This document shows positions 35,805 through 47,800 of a stretch of 64,000 nucleotides of DNA, in pieces. Position numbers and translations under genes: made by a program. The DNA is from Agriotes lineatus (taxonomy: Eukaryota > Arthropoda > Insecta > Coleoptera > Elateridae). The stretch spans positions 62,951,903 to 63,015,902 of the forward strand of contig OW679197.1 of assembly GCA_940337035.1 (NCBI GenBank). Direction: 5' to 3'. The notes under the pieces were generated by a model. The model did no database searches. It saw only the letters and a program-made list of their open reading frames with translations, and was not told the DNA's origin. The first letter of the stretch is position 1. Every line of letters begins with the position of its first letter.

Positions 35805-38800
35805 GTGAGTCTGTTATTCTTATTTCTAATGATAAAGTTGTTGCAATGGCGTTATTAATATTCAAATTAATAAAATCCTCACAATTCAATATGTATGTAC
35901 CAATTTATGAAATTATCATTGCGATCAGTTATTGCGTTCAATAGTTTATTTAAAAAAATCGATATTGTTTGGGGATGCGATTTTAAAAAACGTTTGGAAA
36001 ATTTGGAAATGTATATTTCCCAAAAAATAGGTAACTTTAATGAGCTAAATTTTCAATAGTATAGCGCTGTATGCCAGTGGTTCTCGACATTTTTTCTGTT
36101 ATAATTACAGAGTGTTGTCAGATTTTTATGGACGACTATCTAAGGGTAATAGTATATTATACATCAAGGTAGCGAAGCGCAGTATTATAACCTGAGCGCA
36201 TATCTCCCTTGGTGGAGAAAATCAACTTCACGACCTAAAGATAGACCAATAAGGGTGCGTTCTGAGACTAGTAGTGCAAAAAATAATTTTTGCACTACTA
36301 GTCTCGGAACGCATCGTTATTGGCCTATTTTTAGGTCGTGAAGTTGATTTTCTCCACCAAGGGAGAGAAAGTAAAATAAACAATTTTCACCGTGGTAACT
36401 AATAAATTGCTAAGTTACCAAATATGACTATTTTAATTTTGACGTTTTAAAGAGCTGTATTGTCAGGTTGACAGTTAAAATATTTTCGAAATTTGTTGGG
36501 AATTTAGGTATTAAGCCGTTTGGTAGTGCAAAAAATAGTATATACACCACGGTAGCGAATCGTCTTATAACCTTCGCGCTTTAGATACTTCGCGCTGCGC
36601 GCTCAGTATCTAATATGCGCTCAGGTTATAATGCTGCGCTTCGCTACCTTGATGTATAATATACTATTAGCACATTTCATTTGGTAAAGTACTATAATTC
36701 TACATTTAAAGTCGTTTAGAAATGTATTTTTCTGCATAGCAACACATTTCTGCATAGCAACGACGATTAATTTTACGTTTGGCAATGCTTGAGTGTATTG
36801 TGGGTGGCATTGTAAGTTTATGTCAAATTCGAGGTTAGCAGGTTATGTTTTGTGTCAGTTTTGACACAGACTAACGCAAAACCTAACCTACTAACCTCGA
36901 ATTTGACATTGACTTGCAGTGCCACCAACAATACATTTCAGTACTGCCAAATGCATAACATCAACTGGAGCTGCTTATTGTGCTTTAGTACATAGAACGG
37001 GTTGTGCTCAGTTTGGTTATGTTTTGACATTTAGTGTCACTTTTATATAAAAATTTAATATTTCACATTCTTATGAAATGCGATAAAATTGTATGCTCGT
37101 TAGAAAAATGGTTTTACTGAACTTGCGGCCGTTTAAGTACTCGCTAACGCTCGTACTCAAACCAGCCATACTTGTTCAATAAAACATCAATTTTCTAAAC
37201 TTGTTGCATAATACACTATTACATTATGCACTAAAAAGAAAGAAAAAGTCATTCAGTGGTAGTTATTATAAAAATTATATTTTTCTTCATTGCTATCGTC
37301 GCAATTATTTGCCACATTACTGCAATTTTCCGCGACACGCCATTTAAGAAGTTTTGTTGTAGGCAGTGATAACATTTTGCAAATTATAACCTGCACGTTT
37401 ACGAACTTCGTGCAGATGTGGTTACACATACTGCAATGAAATTTTATTGTCATTTTAATGTTTGCAGTTGCTCAAGGTAATTTGAGGTTAACGCACACGC
37501 ACTAATTTTTCTGTCTTTATGCATCAACTCACTTTTACAAAGGTGTTCGGCGCTACTTTTACTATGGACATTAGACCAAACAAGTGTGTAGGTTCGTGAT
37601 GCAATAAAAAGTATATTTTCTAATGGTACTTCCATTCTCACTACTATTCAACTGTATTAAAACGCGTTTTTTGCAATCTAAAATTCCACATATTTACTAC
37701 ATATTTAAATTAAGAATAGTATTTTGAGTTCGTGAATTAAGTTGTTTATTTTTAACTATAGATGCAATGCCTATGAAAATAAGCTAACTAATGTGCATCA
37801 ATCAGTGGCGTAACTTCAGATTTCGGGCCTCCCCGCGAACATTTTCTGCGGGCCCCTTATAGGTCTTTAATAAAATCAAGTGGCAAAAACATCAACAATA
37901 ATAATAATAATAAGCCTAAATCCCAACATCCATACACAAATTCAAAAAGCAATCATATTACATACATGCAATATCGTAAGAAAATTCTTGAATCAAAAAT
38001 TATAACCGAGTCTAATTAGACCTGGCCGAAAGCCCGTCTAATTAGAAACAATAAACCGAACATTTCGAGAAAATTAATGAAATAATACATATAATCAATA
38101 ATATCTAATAAGATTAGGTACTACAAAACAATGTCTTAACTAAGATGGTTGAAAACTAAAAACGAGATATTAAGCAATATGCTTACGCCTAGCCTTAATG
38201 TTTGCAAAATCTGTAATAACCTCTTGCAATTCCATTTTATTAGCTATCTCGGATTCGATGGACAATGTTTCTGACATCATTTTTAATTTAGAGAAGCTTC
38301 TTTCAGCTGAAATGGCCGAAACAGGTAATGTTAAAAATAATAACAGTGGCAATTTCAGGAAAAATTGATGATAAATTCCTATTATCAACTATTAAAAACT
38401 TAGCAAATTGTTTCACGCCTTTAAACTCTTTTACTTTATCTTAAACTCTTTTGGTTTATCTAGATTATAATTTTTTTTACAGAGGAACAAATGTCTATAG
38501 GAAATGAAGGTGAAATATTATTTTTATAAAATATTTGAAAAGCTGTTGCTTTGGAAAATAGATCTTTCTCAGTCATTTCGCACAAAGTCTTTTGCCGTTT
38601 GGAACATAGACTCAAATCTCTGACTTAATTGAGTTATTGCGATATCTAAAGCTCTATAAGAAAAATGTTGACTTGATACTTATTAGAATCCGATAATCTT
38701 TGATCTTCAAAAAGTTCGTCAAAATGTATAACTTTCGGTCTGCGTTTATTTTTAAATAGGCGTCAAAACAATCCATAAATCCAACATTTAATGATCATTT

Positions 38801-41800
38801 TGTTAAATTATAGAATTCTTATAATACGGGCGACTGCAGGAAATTCGCCACTTTCATTACTTTATTCCCCATATTTTAATTTAAAGACCGGCAATTCAAA
38901 ACTACTTTTGCTTTTTGCGTGGACATCCTATTATGATAAAAATAAAAATAGAAAGATTTTTCCTGCTTACGTTTATTGAATGACAGAAAAAGGTAATTAG
39001 GGGGCCTTAGGGCCCCCTCAGGCTTAGTAGCCCCCGCGGCCGCAAGGTCTGCGAGTACCAAGTTACGCCACTGGCATCAGTATAACACATACGGGTGGTA
39101 ATCGGAAATTTGAACACGTTATTAAAGATAGCACTGACATGTGCAAATTATTAAAGCTTGTATAATAAAACTAGCGGTTCAAACGTGCGGTACACCGCTG
39201 CGGCCTGGCCGTAAATCTGAACGTATTCATATGTTTGACAAAGTGATAAAATGTGGTCAGTTCTAGATAGAGCAAGTGCTAGGTCTTGTACACACCATGT
39301 ATAACTGACATCTATTTTAAAATTTGCGGTTCGATGCTGTATCGACACGCGTGATTGAACTGTGAGTTTCTATAAATCTGTAAAATACATTTCGATCTGT
39401 AACCATCAGATGGCATGGTTATGGTATATTTAAACTTAGAGAAATTGAACGTTTGTGGTTGAAGCTATTAATAACGAATATGGATGTATATGAATGGGTA
39501 TAATGTATATCATAAAATAGGCAGTCTAGACATTTGACATTTGGAAATCGGAACAGCAGATACCTTAATAGCTAGTATAATGTATAATCATGGTCAAAGT
39601 ATTACTAGTCTTACTTAACTAAAGATGGTGCATGTAGTTTGAAATGTTTAATATTATTAACATGTGCAAAAACATCTTTAAAGTCATTTAAACCAATAAT
39701 TCCAATTACAGTCATGTCCCGTTAATCCCAATTTCGGTGATTAGAATTTTACGGTAATCCGCAGCGTCAAATGCATCAATATAAGAAAAGCGTAATCGGA
39801 ATTTGCGAATTTGATTGGGTTTGGCATTCGTTAGTCCAAATCGTTTTTAATTGGTCAAAGTTTTGCAGAAGCCAGTAAATATTCGTTTACGGAGTCTGTT
39901 ATGTGCATTGTTCCGTCGTTCCTGAATGTCAGATTAGGCGAACTTAAATGCGGAATAATTGGAAAAACAATTGTGTTAAAAAATATGGCGTCGGGGGGAG
40001 GGGCATCTACGATCAGTGAAATAAAACAAAAATAAGATGAGGTAAAACGGTAAGATCAGAATTAACATTTTTGCCGCTGTTGTGAAAACAAACCATTTTA
40101 AAACAGACAAAAATCAGCAATCTTTTTATTCTATAGTTGTTAGGTAATTTATATACATTTTCCGTTTCTTTCTTAATATTAGTAACATTCCCAGACGACT
40201 GACACAGGAGTCTGTGAATGTTGCTTTTAGTCCAAGATACACATACTATTTTTCCGTCGATCGATACGAGTAATTAAAAAAAATAGGAAATAATACTCGA
40301 ATATTCCCTGCCTAGGCTGGGAATATTATTCCTGTACGGTTGTATTGTAAATTACCTAGCAACGGCTGATGTAATGGAATGTTTGAATTATTCCTGTACA
40401 GTTTTATTGTAAATTACCTAGCAACAGCTGATGTAATGGAATGTTTGACTTTGCTCAACAAAATTTTGTCAATAATGTGTCAGTTCTAGTCGGCGGCCGA
40501 TTTTTCTTATCTCTCCATTTCGGCCGCCGGCGACAAATTCTGTATCTCGGATACCGATTTACCATTGGAGCATATGGAGCATATGAGTCCACGTGTACCA
40601 GGGCCTGGACACGCCTACTTTTGCCAGCCAGAACATATTATATCATATCATAGGCGTAGCAGATTTTCTTCAACTTCTATTTAAATTGAATGAGCAGAGC
40701 TTTCCTTACTATACAACGATCATAGAGCGTACATTATTTGACAATGAAAAATTTATTAGCTTACTAGAGCCCAATCCCTGACTTTAAATACATCACATCT
40801 AGACTAATTCGACAGAAACAAAGAACAGCAATGCTCGGTCCATAACAACACGGCACTGCAAGTGACTGAAGGCCCGCGTCTGAGATTCAGTCGTGTCTGA
40901 ACAGACTCAGATTCTGTATCCCGCATACCGAATCTCGGATACGGAATCTCCGTGTGTTCAGGGCCTAAGGTTCACTTCCCCCACCGCGCGGACGACGTTT
41001 GCGCACAGCTCGCCAAATACGTCGAAGAGTTGGTTGTCTGTCTCACTTACGTTGTGACCTCCCCACTCATAGCCGCTAGCAATATAGTAGATATTAAATA
41101 TATGGTTAAAACTGACGCAAAACCTAACCTACTCCCCTCGAATTTGAAATAGACTTACAGTGTCACCAACATCACACTTCAGTATTGCCAAATGTAAAAC
41201 GAATTGCCGTTGCTAGGAATAAAAGTGTTGCTAATGATAAAAGTACTACATTTATTATCGATTTTGAATGAAGAAATGTAGTACATTTCCAAATGAAATG
41301 CGATAAAATATATTTTAGCATTTTATTTTATTCATGCTTAGAAATAATTTTATCACACACTTTGTTATGATGTCAAACCTTGCATCGGTTTCAACACCGG
41401 AAACATATGCAACAAATTTTGCCGATTCGATTCCCTGAATAATATCACGTCCTAGACATTGACGTTGATATGTTGATTTTTAATTGTTATGTAAAGGGTG
41501 TTTTTTTAAGGTGGAGAACTTTAAATTGAAATAAAACACAGAAAAATGTTTTTAATATCCATGAAATTGGCTTTATTTGAAAGATAATTTTATGGCATTT
41601 ATGTTTGAATATGATTTCGGGCATGTGACCGCCGCGGCTGGCGCGTACATGGCGTAATCTGGAGGTCCAATTTTCACACACTCTTCGCATTAAATTAGGC
41701 TGTATTTCGGCAATAACGCGTCGAATGTTGGCTTCCAAGTGCTCAATTGTTTCCGGTGTATCCGCGTAGACATGCCACTTTACATATCCCCAAAGAAAAT

Positions 41801-44800
41801 AATCTAATGACATCAATTCGCACGAACGAGGTGGCCAGTTACCAGATCCATTTCGTGGATCTGTTCACTGGTCCATTTCGTGGATCTGTTAACTGCCCAC
41901 CTCGTTCGTGCGATTTGACGCCATTAGATTATTTTATTTTGGGATATGTAAAGTCGCATGTCTACGCCGATACACCGGAAACAATTGAGCACTTGGAAGC
42001 CAACATTCGGCACGTTATTGCCGAAATACAGCCTAATTTACTGCGAAGAGTGTGTGAAAATTGGACCTCCAGATTACGCCATGTACGCGCCAGCCGTGGC
42101 GGTCACATGCCCGAAATTATATTCAAACAGTAATGCCACAAAATTATCTTTCAAATAAAGCCAATTTCATGGTTATTAAAAACATTTTTCTGTGTTTTAT
42201 TCCAATTTAAAGTTCTCAGCTTTTAAAAAACACCCTTTATTTAACCAAACATACTCGAGTTGATAAAAGTATACAGTAATCGGGACATTTCTATGAATCA
42301 AATTGGGCTAGTTATTAATTGATTCGAATTATGGGTCCACTGTTGTATTAATAATCTCTTAAAAAATCATTCACAATTGTTATCAGGGGTGGCCCTAGGA
42401 CGCTGCAAGAGATGCGATTGAACCGGGCGCCATCGTATATGGGGCACCAAAATCATAAGAACATTTTAAATATTCCAAGCATCTCATTCTGAAATCGCAG
42501 TCTATATTCAAGAGTATAAAAATCCAAATTACAGTCTGTTTTTCTTGTATCTCGGAAGTTTTGGTCACATAATTTATGTGGTTCATTTCCTCAGCACATA
42601 CAAATTGGGCAACGTTCGCAGTTTGTCGCTGTACGTCGTGTATCCTGTGGCTGCCTTTTTAACCTTACTGATTTTCTTAAATAAATACGTACCTACCGAA
42701 TAAAGCTGCCGAATCCTGTCCTGAATACCCAAATTTATATTACATGCTAGGCAATCATCAGAAATGGATATAACCTTTAAACAATGCACAAATGTGGCTA
42801 AATGGTTTACATTTACGTACTATGTTTATGCAACAGTTTTGTGACAAATATCTATACTTACCTACCTTAAGCTATTAACGAAATGCGGATCCGGACATTT
42901 GGGCGCGGCCGTTCGGGCGCGGGCGTTTGGGCGCGAAGACACTTGGGCGCAGGGCCACTTGGGCGCGAGACATTTGGGCGCGAGGAAATTAATTACAGTA
43001 TATTAGTATTAGCTAGCTTTACTATTAATAGGTCTGAAAATTTATTTTAAATAACGAAAATTACATAAAGCACCTCCAACGAGGTGGCGGGCGGCAAAAA
43101 TTTAGTATAGAAATATTAATTGTCGAAAATTAGAATTTTATTAATACAAGTAGGTTCGACTAAAACAAGTTAGAAATTTTAACTTTCCGGTAGATACTAA
43201 CAAATCTTTTGCGGAGATTTATTACAGTAAAATAATAAGTAACAAAGAATAAATGAATAGAGATTGGGTACAAACAGAGCTATCGATGAACCATACAACC
43301 ATTTAGAGATTGATCGACAGCCTGAAAACTGTTCAACGAGGGAGAGACGTTGCTTATGAACAGTTACTTGCGAGAAATGAGCCCACTCCAAAAAAAAACT
43401 AAAAATTATCCAGGCTGATAGAAGAATGAAGAATTTGGTTGAAGATTATAATAATCAATATAATCATGTACACGACGCAAACAATAGGAACATTGTCGAA
43501 TTTTTAAGAGGCATTTCGTACAATTATGAAATGAATGCGTAGATGCTTCTTGTTTATATTTTAAAAAATTGTATATATTTTACTTTAAGAATAATATGTA
43601 TTATAATGGTAAAAATGGCAAGAATGAATTTTGATTATTAAAATTAATCTTTTTATTTTTATTTATTATTATTCTTATTTCTGCTCTTATCTTCAGTTAA
43701 TTGGTTCATAACAAAGCGAAAATAATTGATTATTTTAAAATTTAACAGTTTATTGTTAAGTATTAATCCTTATAAACAAAACTCGAAGTCGACTAGTTTT
43801 GTTCCAAAGAGAACACATATTAGAAACATATGAAACATTTGAAGCATCAATCGATTAAATATAGCATAGTATTATTCATTTACCAGTACAATAAATGTAT
43901 TTCTATTTAAAATTATATTTAAGACCTATATATAATCTATTTCCATCTTTATTTCAATTCAGAATTATTATTCCATATCTATCATACTGCCTTTTTATCT
44001 ATTCAGAATTATATCAAAACGTATCTAATATACTACCTTCGTTATTTCTATTCGGATTTATTTCAAAATTTATCCTTATTTAAAATTAATCTCATAACGG
44101 TTTCAATAAATAATTGGATTATTCTTTTAATATTGTTTGATTAATTACATTAACTTCTTAGGATAAATAATGATTTAATAAATGTTTGTTCATTTTTGCC
44201 AAATTTAAATTATTCACACTTCATGTGTTTCTAAATCCCAACGTTGACCCTTTCTCGCGCCCAAGTGTCTCGCGCCCAAATGTCTCGCGCCCAAGTGTCT
44301 CGCGTCCAAGTGTACCTGCGCCCAAACGGCCGCGCCCAAACGGCCGCGCCCAAACGGCCGCGCCCAAATGTCCGAGACCGAACTAAATGATCCATCACTA
44401 TAAAGAATATTGAAATATATATTCTCCATAGCAACCGTTCTCTGTAAAATGAAGCCTACACTCATGAAACACATATTTAGAGGAAGAACATTAAAGGATG
44501 CATCCTTAACTTTTACGCCACATATATTTCGCAGTATCAGGGTTTACCGGTCTTTAAACATATTCCTGCAATGTTTTTTAGTCAAAAGCACTGGTTTATG
44601 TTCTTCCTTTAAATCTTAAAATATTATTGTACTTATCTTTACATACACACTTCACTGTAATTTCAGTGCGTAACTGAGTACCTTAACTTGTATTATTGTA
44701 TCATACATGAAACTATGCTAAAGTTACTTGAGAGCCTCTAAATGTAAAATCATATAATTTAATGAGCATGTATAAATTAGATGTCATGTAATTATAGGTA

Positions 44801-47800
44801 ATTAAAAAACTGTTCTTACTGTAAAACATTTATTATGGAATTCTACACATGCGTGTAATATAAAATCATGAAAATTAACTGTAGTGAAGATAAATGGATG
44901 CAGTTCAATTTTAAAATACCGAATGTGTTTAACCATCAAATTAATTGCCAATTATGTAAATTATATCTTAATGCTATTCATGTAAAACATGTGTGCATTA
45001 TATCTTGTTAATTCAACAAACCAATGTTATCATTTCAGCCAACAAAATTGCTCTAATTGCAACTTGTTGATTCAGGTGCATAATAGTTATTTACATACTA
45101 CAGGTCTAACTGTTCATGCATAATTTTGTGTTGATACAGAAATAAACATATGCAAGCGAATAACTTAGGCAAAGATACATTAATAGTAAATGTATCAGAG
45201 CTGTATCGCTATTTGCAACAACGTAGCTATAATTTAAATCTCTGTTGTTAGATCGAGGCCGAGTGTTCATGGTGACCAGCCCAGAGTCAGTCGTGATGCC
45301 GATTAACGATGAAACAGTTTTAACATGTGAAATGAATCTCCAGCCTGATCGATTTCAGTGGAGGCACTATCCTTTGAAAGTTCAAGATGCGTCCAACTCC
45401 AAGGTAGTCATCAATTTAGGAACTGCTCGTGCTGTAGATCTTCCCAACAATATGTTTATTACTGAAAAGAAAACATCAACTCTTAAAATTAAGGTAAGTG
45501 CTTTTCCAAAACGTTTAACATTTTCTAATTACTTCTCTTCTAGTCTAGCAATAAAACAGTAGCGGGCGATTACCAATGTTTGGCCCATTACGGTGCATCT
45601 GTGGTTGCGTCTGTTCCAGGACGAATTACGATAACGGCTTTGGAAAAATTTTCTCCACAAGACAACATACAAATTACTGTCCGAGCTGGCAATACCATTC
45701 TGTGGCGATGTGATCCTCCTCAGTCAAATCCAGATCCTCCCATAGATTATTATAAGAACGGGGAGTACATAAATCCAAGACTGCCATTTCGGACGCAGTC
45801 TCTAATTATTCCTAATGTAAATGCGACTGACACTGGAATATATAAGTGTGAAGCTAAGAATCTCATCCAGCAGAGTTCGCAAAGTGCAAATTTTAGTTTA
45901 AATCTTAAAGTTATAAATAATGCACCACCACAATTGCCAAGATTTATAATACCGCCAAAGAAATTTTACACGGTGAATGCAGGTATGTACATAAATTTGA
46001 AGTACAGTAAGATCTTGGTTAAAAATATTTGTTAACTGGTTTGCTTATAGCAAAGAATTCTGTAGAATGTTTTAATGAGTAAAAATGAGTTTGTTTAGTG
46101 CTCTAAATTCTATCGAGAGATCCAAAAAAAACTGTTTCTCAGCTGGCTGTGGAAATTCAACGTATGAATAATATGTTGGTGACACTGTACGTCAATGTCA
46201 AATTCAAGGTTAGCAGGTTAGGATTTGCGTCATTTTGTGTCAAAACTGACGGAAAACCTAACCTGATAACCTCGAATTTGACATTGACGTACAGTGTCAC
46301 CAACATATTATTCATACGTTGAATTTCCACAGCCAGCTGAGGAACAGTTTTTTTTGGATCTCTCGATAGATATATACTATATCTTGAGCAGTATCCGTGA
46401 TCTTGTAAATAATTCTATAGTTCAAGCTACAAACATGAATTTTACAGGAGACAACGTTTTTATGGAGTGTTCAGCAGTGGGAACCCCTGTGCCAAAAGTA
46501 TATTGGTTTAAAAGTAATGGTGAATTGCCAAGAAACCGTACCGAACTCATGCCTGGAGGCCTAAGAATATTTAATGTAAAATCAACAGATGATGGGGTGT
46601 ACATATGTAATCACACCAACAGTGCCGGGACGGTTTCACATCACATCACTTTGTTATATTATGAGGCACCTGTGATAGTAGAGGGTCCGAAGAACACAGA
46701 CCTGAAAGAAGGTGAAAATTTGGACTTGGAATGTCTAGTTCAGGGTACTCCAGAACCCATTATTAGTTGGTTTTTAAATGGCGAAAGTGTTGTAAATGAC
46801 AGCCTGATCGAAGCTATTGGAAATCGAATATATTTTCGACCATTGGAAAAGAAACATGCTGGCATTCTTCAGTGTTTTGCAAGCAACATTGTGGGAACTG
46901 TATATAGTAGCTCCAACTTGAAGGTAATTCCCAAACAAATTTCAAGTACAGATGTCTTTGATGACTACTTTACCCCACATCCAACCACTGCAAACCACAA
47001 GAGGCGGAAACATCACAAAACAAAGAAGAACAGAGGCTATAAAGGTACCACAGAGATGATACCACCTTCTAGGCCGACAGTTACAAGGCTAAATGATGAG
47101 TCTGTTATGGTGCGATGGTCAGTACCAGAAAATAACGGACTACCAATACAATTTTTCAAAGTGCAATATCGGGAATTAGGTCCTATAAATCACAATGGTA
47201 CTCATAAGGGATCTAAATGGAAAACCACAAATGCAGATATTCCTCCTCATATCAGGAGTTATGAGGTCAACAATTTGAATCCCGATCATGCGTATAGGTT
47301 TAGGATAGCTGCTGTTTATAGCAACAATGACAATAAATTGGGACTTAATTCAGCTAAATTCTATTTAAATCGTGCAGATTTCTTCCTGCGAAATCCTCTG
47401 CCTGTCCCAAGATTGGTCAGCACTGAAACTGTTAATGAAACTGCCATCAAAATACATTGGGAGGTAAGAGATTTATTTTTTTTAATTGGTTGATAGACGG
47501 TCTGTGAAAAGAATAATGAAGAACAAGTTTAATATTTCTTGTGCAGATTTTCAATAGAGTGATTTTTTTATAAAACTAGGTATCTATGTGTTCAAGCTGC
47601 TTTGAGTAAATTGGGAACATTCAATATATCTCTATTATTTTTTGAATGAATAGGGTTACGGTCTAAACCGGTGTTAGAACAGGCAACAGCGTTGGGTGAC
47701 TAACGATAGGGATAGCCTCCAGTTGGCTTGCGACTAAGTCAGCGTTCAGGTGGGGTTCACTAGATTTCCATAGTCCGGCTATACCAAAGCTGGTCTAAAT

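Noticed and set aside
35708..35944. 78-codon frame starting MLLLQGCGN and running past the exon 1 donor
   Set aside because: It begins upstream of a good acceptor and reads through a consensus GTGAGT donor; only 35735-35804 fits the gene model.
36075..36095. CAGTGGTTCTCGACATTT as a hAT end
   Set aside because: No complementary end or 8-bp duplication found; too short to call.
44186..44474. Open frames with RPSVSRPNV / GARHLGARHLG repeats
   Set aside because: Translations of the MULE terminal minisatellite.
46294..46447. N-terminal extension of the exon 4 open frame
   Set aside because: The frame is open through part of a palindromic MITE and intron; the acceptor at 46447 and phase match with exon 3 show that this part is not coding.
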